Shown piece after piece: positions 59,305-64,000 of a stretch of DNA of 64,000 nt. The notes beneath the pieces were generated by a model. That model saw only the letters and a program-made list of their open reading frames with translations. It ran no database searches and was not told where the DNA came from. The stretch is from Helicobacter ailurogastricus. GTDB taxonomy: Bacteria; Campylobacterota; Campylobacteria; Campylobacterales; Helicobacteraceae. Both the position numbers and the translations under genes were made by a program. Each line of letters opens with the position of its first letter. The first letter of the stretch is position 1. The stretch is from NCBI RefSeq assembly GCF_001282945.1, contig NZ_CDMG01000009.1:349504-413503 (forward strand), given 5' to 3'.

Positions 59305-61251
59305 CTAGAATAAAAGAGGCGCGGCACTTTGGCTTTGGTTGGGGATGGCTGCACCTTTAAGAGTGTAGTAAGTTTCCCCATTGATGCGCCGGGCGATCAC
59401 GCCCTCTGGGATTTCAAAGCGGCGTTTTAAGTTGGGATCAAATTTTAGGGCTTTTTTCATGAAGTCGCCAAAGACAGGGGCAGCCACCATCCCCCCCGTC
59501 ATCGCTCTGCCTATGCTCGTGTTGTCGTCACGCCCAAACCACACAACGGCTTGCAAACTTGGGCTAAAGCCACAAAACCACGCATCCACATCGTTGTTGG
59601 AAGTCCCCGTTTTGCCTGCAATTTCTAGACCGGGCACTTGCGCCTCGTGTCCGGTGCCCCTTTCCACGACATTTTGAAGCACGGACAGGGTTAAAAAGGC
59701 CTCAGACGCATTGAGGATGTTTTTAGGCGTGATGAGTTTTAAGGCTTTATCCTGCCCTCTAGAATCGGTGATGCTCTCAATGAGCGCGGGCTCTAGGATA
59801 CTGCCATAGTTAGAAAAAAGCGAATATTGCATGCTCGCCTCTAGGGGTGAAATGCCAAAACTGCCCAGCGCGATGGACATGTTTTTGGGCAAATCTTCAA
59901 AACCAAAGGAGCTAAGGCCTCGATAAATCGTGTCAAAGCCCACATAATCGACTAAATTAATCGTAGCAAGGTTAAGCGAGTGGGTGAGAGCTTGTTTTAA
60001 GGTAACTAGGCCATTGACTTTGCGGTTGTAGTTTCTGGGCCGCCAGTGGCGTTGTTGTGGAGTTGCGCCGTTGCGGTTATTAAAACTGCGCGCCATGTCC
60101 GGGATTAAAGACGCGCTTGTCAAGCCATTGTCAAAGGCGACTTGGTAAATAAAGGGTTTGACGGCACTGCCAAATTGGCGTTTGGCCTGCGTGGCGCGGT
60201 TAAAAGCACTCCTGTGGTGATCCACGCCGCCCACAAGGGCTAAGACATGCCCGCTGTTGGTTTCTGTCACCACGATTGCGCCATTTAGGGTGTCGTCTTC
60301 GCTCTTGCCTAGCTTTTTAAGCGTGTTGGCATAGCCCAGTCTTAAAGAATCGCGCGCAAATTTTTGGTAATCCAAATCGATGTAAAGCTTGATTGTGTAA
60401 CCCCCAGTTTTTAAATCGGGTAAGAAGTTTAGGGTACGCACCACTTCATCGACCACATAGGGGGCGACATTTTGGGTTAGAGTGGTGTGATAGACCTTAG
60501 GCACTTCATTTAAGGCCGTGTCCATCTCTTGTTGGCTAATCCAACCCAAATCATACATGCGCTTGACAATGCTATTGGCACGGGCCAAAGAAAATTCTAG
60601 CCGTCTTGTGGGGTCGTAAAAAGAGGGGGCGCGCGGCAGTGCCACGAGCATGGCAATCTCTTTGAGGCTCAAAAGGACTAAGGGCTTTTTAAAATACCCC
60701 AAAGCCGCTGTTTTGATGCCATAAAAGCCATGCCCAAAAAAGGTCTGGTTAAAATAACGCTCTAAGATTTGTTCTTTGCTTAGAGCCCGCTCCAATTTCA
60801 GTGACAAGATCATCTCTTTGAGTTTGCGATCCAGTGTTTTAGCGCGGGTAAGCAGCATATTTTTCACCAATTGTTGGGTTAAAGTGCTGCCCCCCTCGGC
60901 GTACTTTTGGTTGCGTAAATTCTTAATAAAAGCGCGCATGATCGCGTCTAAATTCACGCCATTGTGCTCAAAAAATAAGGTGTCTTCTACGGCAAGCAGT
61001 GCCTCCACCATGCGCGGAGGGATTTCATTAAAGTGCGCATAGACACGAAATTCTTTATCGTAAATGTTGGCGATGAGTCGCCCTTTGGTGTCTAGGATTT
61101 GTGTGGTCAAGTCGGGCTTGTAATCCACAACTCTTTGAATATCCTTGCTCGCTTCTTGCCACAAGTAAAACACATACCCACTCCCAAAGACCCCGCCCAA
61201 AACCATGGGCAGGATGAATAAAACCCATAGGACTTTTTTAAGAATCTGCAT
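59305..61251 (-). CDS. pbp1A: Bifunctional class A penicillin-binding protein 1A
   Basis: A 648-residue peptidoglycan synthase. One N-terminal membrane helix (about 8-30); glycosyltransferase domain with EDTLFFEHNGVN (about 87, catalytic Glu) and EGGSTLTQQLVKNML; transpeptidase domain with active-site Ser in GSAVKPFIY, SLN in THSLNLATI, and KTGTSNN near 547. In H. pylori amoxicillin resistance maps to this protein; residues here were not compared. Its ATG overlaps the chemoreceptor stop by one base. Confidence 0.95.
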   Translation of the reverse strand: MQILKKVLWVLFILPMVLGGVFGSGYVFYLWQEASKDIQRVVDYKPDLTTQILDTKGRLIANIYDKEFRVYAHFNEIPPRMVEALLAVEDTLFFEHNGVNLDAIMRAFIKNLRNQKYAEGGSTLTQQLVKNMLLTRAKTLDRKLKEMILSLKLERALSKEQILERYFNQTFFGHGFYGIKTAALGYFKKPLVLLSLKEIAMLVALPRAPSFYDPTRRLEFSLARANSIVKRMYDLGWISQQEMDTALNEVPKVYHTTLTQNVAPYVVDEVVRTLNFLPDLKTGGYTIKLYIDLDYQKFARDSLRLGYANTLKKLGKSEDDTLNGAIVVTETNSGHVLALVGGVDHHRSAFNRATQAKRQFGSAVKPFIYQVAFDNGLTSASLIPDMARSFNNRNGATPQQRHWRPRNYNRKVNGLVTLKQALTHSLNLATINLVDYVGFDTIYRGLSSFGFEDLPKNMSIALGSFGISPLEASMQYSLFSNYGSILEPALIESITDSRGQDKALKLITPKNILNASEAFLTLSVLQNVVERGTGHEAQVPGLEIAGKTGTSNNDVDAWFCGFSPSLQAVVWFGRDDNTSIGRAMTGGMVAAPVFGDFMKKALKFDPNLKRRFEIPEGVIARRINGETYYTLKGAAIPNQSQSAAPLLF

Positions 61252-63296
61252 TAAAACTTCTTCTTGTTCGCGTCCTCTAAAATGTCTTGGGAGATGCGCT
61301 CAATGTTGTTACCCACTTCTAAAGAAGTGTTGGCGACATTGAGGTTGTTTTGTGTGTCCTCTTTAAACACTTGTAAAGAGGCGTTGATCCCCTCCACGCT
61401 TTGGCTTTGCACCTTAATGGACTCTGTGGTGTCGGCAATGCTTTGGACTAAAATATTGATGTTTGCCTCAATTTCGCCCAAAGACTTTTGGGTGCGTTCA
61501 GCTAGCTTTCTCACTTCATCGGCCACCACCGCAAAGCCCCGCCCGTGTTGTCCCGCTCGGGCCGCCTCAATGGCGGCATTGAGGGCCAATAAGTTTGTTT
61601 GATCGGCGATGTCTTTAATGATCTCTACAATGTTTCTAATGTCTTGTCCTTGGGCGATCATCTCCTCGCTTTTTTGGCTGATGTTGGTGATGTTCTCTGT
61701 GATGGATTCGATGGATTGAGAAGTTTGAATCAAACTTTTATTTTGCTGGTTTGCGCTGTTTGTGAGCTGATCAACACAGGTTTTTAAGCCTTTTGATTCT
61801 TTTGTGAGTGCGCTGGCAAAATCTAGAGAAGTGCGTAACATTTTGGTGATCTCGGCCCCCAAAGCATCGATAGCCTTTTCAATATCGCCGGAGGGATTTG
61901 GGATACCCTTTGTGAAGTCTAGAGCCTGATAGCGTTCAAAGGCTTGGTTAATGGTTTGCATGTAAGAACCTATGCGTTCTTGCAAATACGCCACCACATC
62001 GTTAAAGAGCTCTCTTAATTGCAAGAGATCGGGGTTATTAGGCATAGCGGTGATCCTTTGCGTGAAGTCACCTTCCTTAATGTGGCGCACCACCTCTAGC
62101 ATGTTCTCAATGGTGGCGCTGTCCGTTTTGGTGTTTTCGTGGATTTTTAAGATACTCTCATTGATGGATTGTTGCATATACCCGATCTCATCGAGCATTT
62201 TTGGCTCGACAATGTGTATATCCTGGCTATTCTTAGGATCGTTAAGTAATCTAAAGAAACCACTTAGGGTGTTGGAAACCACTCCAATGCGGTCACCCAC
62301 CAAATAGCGTACGAGGATATAAACAGTGGCTACCAACACAATCACCACAACCAACCCCATGATAAAAATCAACTTTTGCAAATAGCGAGCTGCTGCAAAA
62401 ACCTGGTCTTTGCTCACAAACCGTGCGATCGCCCAATTGAATTTAAAATCATCAGGACCAATTTTGCTAAAAATATCAAAGGATCTAACGATTAAAAAGC
62501 TACTTTTCTTGGTACTAATGGCGTGGTAGTCCATAGCACCGGAGCGGTTTTCATGCACAACTTCCATGAGATGCTTTGCTGTGGGATCGGTATTTACATC
62601 GCTGAGTAATTTACCTTGGATGTCTTTAGGGTGTGTGAGCAACAAATACCCGTTTTGTTGCATCACAAAGGTGTCGTTTTTGGCACGCATGACCACATCC
62701 GCAAAGCTATCAATATCCACAAAAGCGATCATCACTCCCACTAACTTAGTTGCACCACGCTCATCTCTGTTAAGGGGCACCGCTAATTCAAAACCAAAAG
62801 CCCTTTGCCCACCAATCTCTTTAAAATAGGGCTTCGTTTTGAGAATCCTTCCATTTTGTAAAACTTGACGGGTGATCTTGGGGTTGTAAAAATCTTTTTT
62901 AATGAAAGTTTCTAGGGTATTTCCCACTTTGCTCACAATGTAAGAGCCATTGGGATCGCCCACGGCGGATACACTGATCAGTCTAACGTTTGGAGTACTA
63001 TTTAAAAATTTTCCAATCAGTTGTTGCTTTCTACTTTCATTATGGATAAAATCAATGGAGGCGAGATTTTCTCCTAGGACGCTCATAGATGCAAACATGC
63101 GATCCATCACCCTTTGTAGGCGAGCGGCATTTTGATTAATATTTTCTTGCATGGTTTCAATGGTGGTGTTGCGCATAACACTTCTTACCTGTTTGCTAAT
63201 CATCACCCCTAGGACCGTAATGCCTAGCATCACCACCACGCACACGCCAATAATGAGCTTGGCCGCTATCCCTAGTTTAGCAAACATAAAATCCAT
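61251..63296 (-). CDS. Methyl-accepting chemotaxis protein with Cache sensor domain
   Basis: About 681 residues. Membrane helix about 12-35, a periplasmic dCache-like domain (about 40-300, with [20 protein letters not shown] and [12 protein letters not shown]), a second membrane helix (about 310-335), HAMP, and the conserved signalling tip [20 protein letters not shown] (about 575). The start is uncertain: ATG 63296, ATG 63287 and GTG 63305 are all in frame and none has a strong ribosome site. It lies between cheW and pbp1A, so it is probably co-expressed with cheA-cheW. Ligand unknown. Confidence 0.9.
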   Translation of the reverse strand: MDFMFAKLGIAAKLIIGVCVVVMLGITVLGVMISKQVRSVMRNTTIETMQENINQNAARLQRVMDRMFASMSVLGENLASIDFIHNESRKQQLIGKFLNSTPNVRLISVSAVGDPNGSYIVSKVGNTLETFIKKDFYNPKITRQVLQNGRILKTKPYFKEIGGQRAFGFELAVPLNRDERGATKLVGVMIAFVDIDSFADVVMRAKNDTFVMQQNGYLLLTHPKDIQGKLLSDVNTDPTAKHLMEVVHENRSGAMDYHAISTKKSSFLIVRSFDIFSKIGPDDFKFNWAIARFVSKDQVFAAARYLQKLIFIMGLVVVIVLVATVYILVRYLVGDRIGVVSNTLSGFFRLLNDPKNSQDIHIVEPKMLDEIGYMQQSINESILKIHENTKTDSATIENMLEVVRHIKEGDFTQRITAMPNNPDLLQLRELFNDVVAYLQERIGSYMQTINQAFERYQALDFTKGIPNPSGDIEKAIDALGAEITKMLRTSLDFASALTKESKGLKTCVDQLTNSANQQNKSLIQTSQSIESITENITNISQKSEEMIAQGQDIRNIVEIIKDIADQTNLLALNAAIEAARAGQHGRGFAVVADEVRKLAERTQKSLGEIEANINILVQSIADTTESIKVQSQSVEGINASLQVFKEDTQNNLNVANTSLEVGNNIERISQDILEDANKKKF

Positions 63297-63311
63297 CTTC
63301 TGCACGATGCA

Positions 63312-63812
63312 TTAAAAGTCTTTTTTCAAAATCTCTTCCACTTTAAGAATTGAAACCAATTTATCCTCTCTTTTGCCAATGCCATAGATCAATTGGTTAT
63401 TTTCTAAAAGGGTTTCGGGCACGGGGTCGATGTCGGATTGTTTAATGCGGATGGCTTCTGTGAGGCGGTCAATGAAAAAGCCAGCAATTTGATCCTTGTG
63501 GCGCACCACCAAGTAGCGCATGTCCTTATTGAGCTTTTCGGCCGACAAACCAAACTTCAAGCGCAGGCTAATTAAAGGGAAAACATTGCCCCTAAGGTTA
63601 AACACCCCTAAAACATAATTGGGCGTTTCTGGCACCCTTGTGTAGCCTATGGGTTTGACAATCTCTAAAATATTCAAAATGGGGATGGCGTATTCCTCAC
63701 TGCCAATGATGAAACCGATGAATTGTAAAATCTCCTCGGTGTCCTCTTGTTTTTCCACTTCGCCTTTTTTTTGCTTTTCAAACAACTCTTTTAATGCGAT
63801 GGCATCTTGCAT
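63312..63812 (-). CDS. cheW: Chemotaxis coupling protein CheW
   Basis: A 166-residue CheW that couples receptors to the CheA kinase; it matches H. pylori CheW almost throughout (EEYAIPILNILEIVKPIGYT, VPETPNYVLGVFNLRGNVFP, RYLVVRHKDQIAGFFIDRL). No receiver domain is attached, so it is not CheV. It lies 8 bp after the end of cheA and just before the chemoreceptor gene, forming a chemotaxis operon. Confidence 0.96.
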   Translation of the reverse strand: MQDAIALKELFEKQKKGEVEKQEDTEEILQFIGFIIGSEEYAIPILNILEIVKPIGYTRVPETPNYVLGVFNLRGNVFPLISLRLKFGLSAEKLNKDMRYLVVRHKDQIAGFFIDRLTEAIRIKQSDIDPVPETLLENNQLIYGIGKREDKLVSILKVEEILKKDF

Positions 63813-63820
63813 ACACGCTC

Positions 63821-64000
63821 CTATACATCTAGTTTAATGCTGCGTTTGACAACATTAGCTAAATACTCAGGGCTATAAGGCTTGGTGATGTACTCTGTCA
63901 TCCCGCTTTCCACCCCTCTAATGCGATCGGTCTTGGTCACCCTTGAAGTTACGGCAATCAAAGGCAGATTTTTAAACTTATTGTACTTACGCACTTCAGA
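63821..64000 (-). CDS. cheA: CheA C-terminal receiver domain, truncated by window edge
   Basis: The last 59 codons of a protein read into the window from the right. The sequence NLPLIAVTSR, RGVESGMTEYITKPYSPEYL and the final helix are the C-terminal half of a response-regulator receiver domain with the conserved Ser/Thr and Lys. Placement directly before cheW fits the CheA of Helicobacter, which carries a fused receiver (CheAY). The phosphoacceptor Asp and kinase core lie outside the window. Confidence 0.85.
   Translation of the reverse strand, partial: SEVRKYNKFKNLPLIAVTSRVTKTDRIRGVESGMTEYITKPYSPEYLANVVKRSIKLDV

Overview
The window is a chromosomal segment of a gastric, non-pylori Helicobacter. 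This rests on recognised protein families and gene order: FlaA, the fliF-fliG-fliH-dxs run, a miaB block flanked by an HP0268-like small nuclease, an aminofutalosine deaminase and a PyrC-like protein, ruvA-DUF342-murJ-cysS, and a CheA with a C-terminal receiver domain next to CheW. Base composition looks clearly higher in G+C than H. pylori. The window also carries genes I do not associate with H. pylori: an alpha-keto acid decarboxylase, periplasmic nitrate reductase genes and gabT-gabD. A cat/dog-type species (felis/bizzozeronii/heilmannii group) fits best, but this is inference, not an identification. No transposase, phage, plasmid or CRISPR sequence was seen.

Left part (1-13.6 kb): the end of hemW, the major flagellin flaA behind a sigma28-type promoter, and a divergent keto-acid decarboxylase. 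A long minus-strand block of tightly packed or overlapping genes then runs ccdA, a dihydroorotase-like protein without its metal ligands, aminofutalosine deaminase (menaquinone synthesis), a small nuclease-like protein, miaB, a DUF374 acyltransferase, PilM/PilN/PilO-like proteins, a YkgJ cysteine-cluster protein, a TPR protein and a TrpC-like protein that has lost catalytic residues.

Middle (13.7-36.5 kb): rhpA-type RNA helicase, ilvE, an SPFH protein, flavodoxin and an LPP20-like lipoprotein on the plus strand; napH, napG and napA on the minus strand without napB/L/D/F; a PAP2 phosphatase and the flagellar motor operon fliF-fliG-fliH-dxs; then flgG, a FecA-like TonB-dependent receptor and a chemoreceptor. 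Between dxs and flgG lies an outer-membrane protein gene whose start is followed by a 7-bp tandem repeat. In the copy number shown, the well-placed ATG is out of frame with the body of the gene, so it looks like a phase-variable gene in the OFF state.

Right part (36.5-64 kb): gabT-gabD, an acyl-CoA thioesterase, class II DAHP synthase, ruvA, a DUF342 protein, murJ and cysS. An OMP/ABC-transporter group follows at the place where H. pylori has vacA. Next come dnaN, an NFACT/RqcH-like protein, recN, an AAA+ ATPase and der, then a five-tRNA operon (Lys-Glu-Val-Asp-Glu) with a near-consensus sigma70 promoter, pbp1A, a second chemoreceptor, cheW and the end of cheA.

Functionally the window joins motility and chemotaxis (flaA, flgG, fliFGH, two chemoreceptors, cheW, cheA), anaerobic and menaquinone-linked metabolism (futalosine deaminase, napAGH, flavodoxin, CcdA), amino-acid and keto-acid handling (ilvE, decarboxylase, gabTD, aroG) and a variable outer membrane (phase-variable OMP, FecA-like receptor with a G9 tract, Hof-like OMP).
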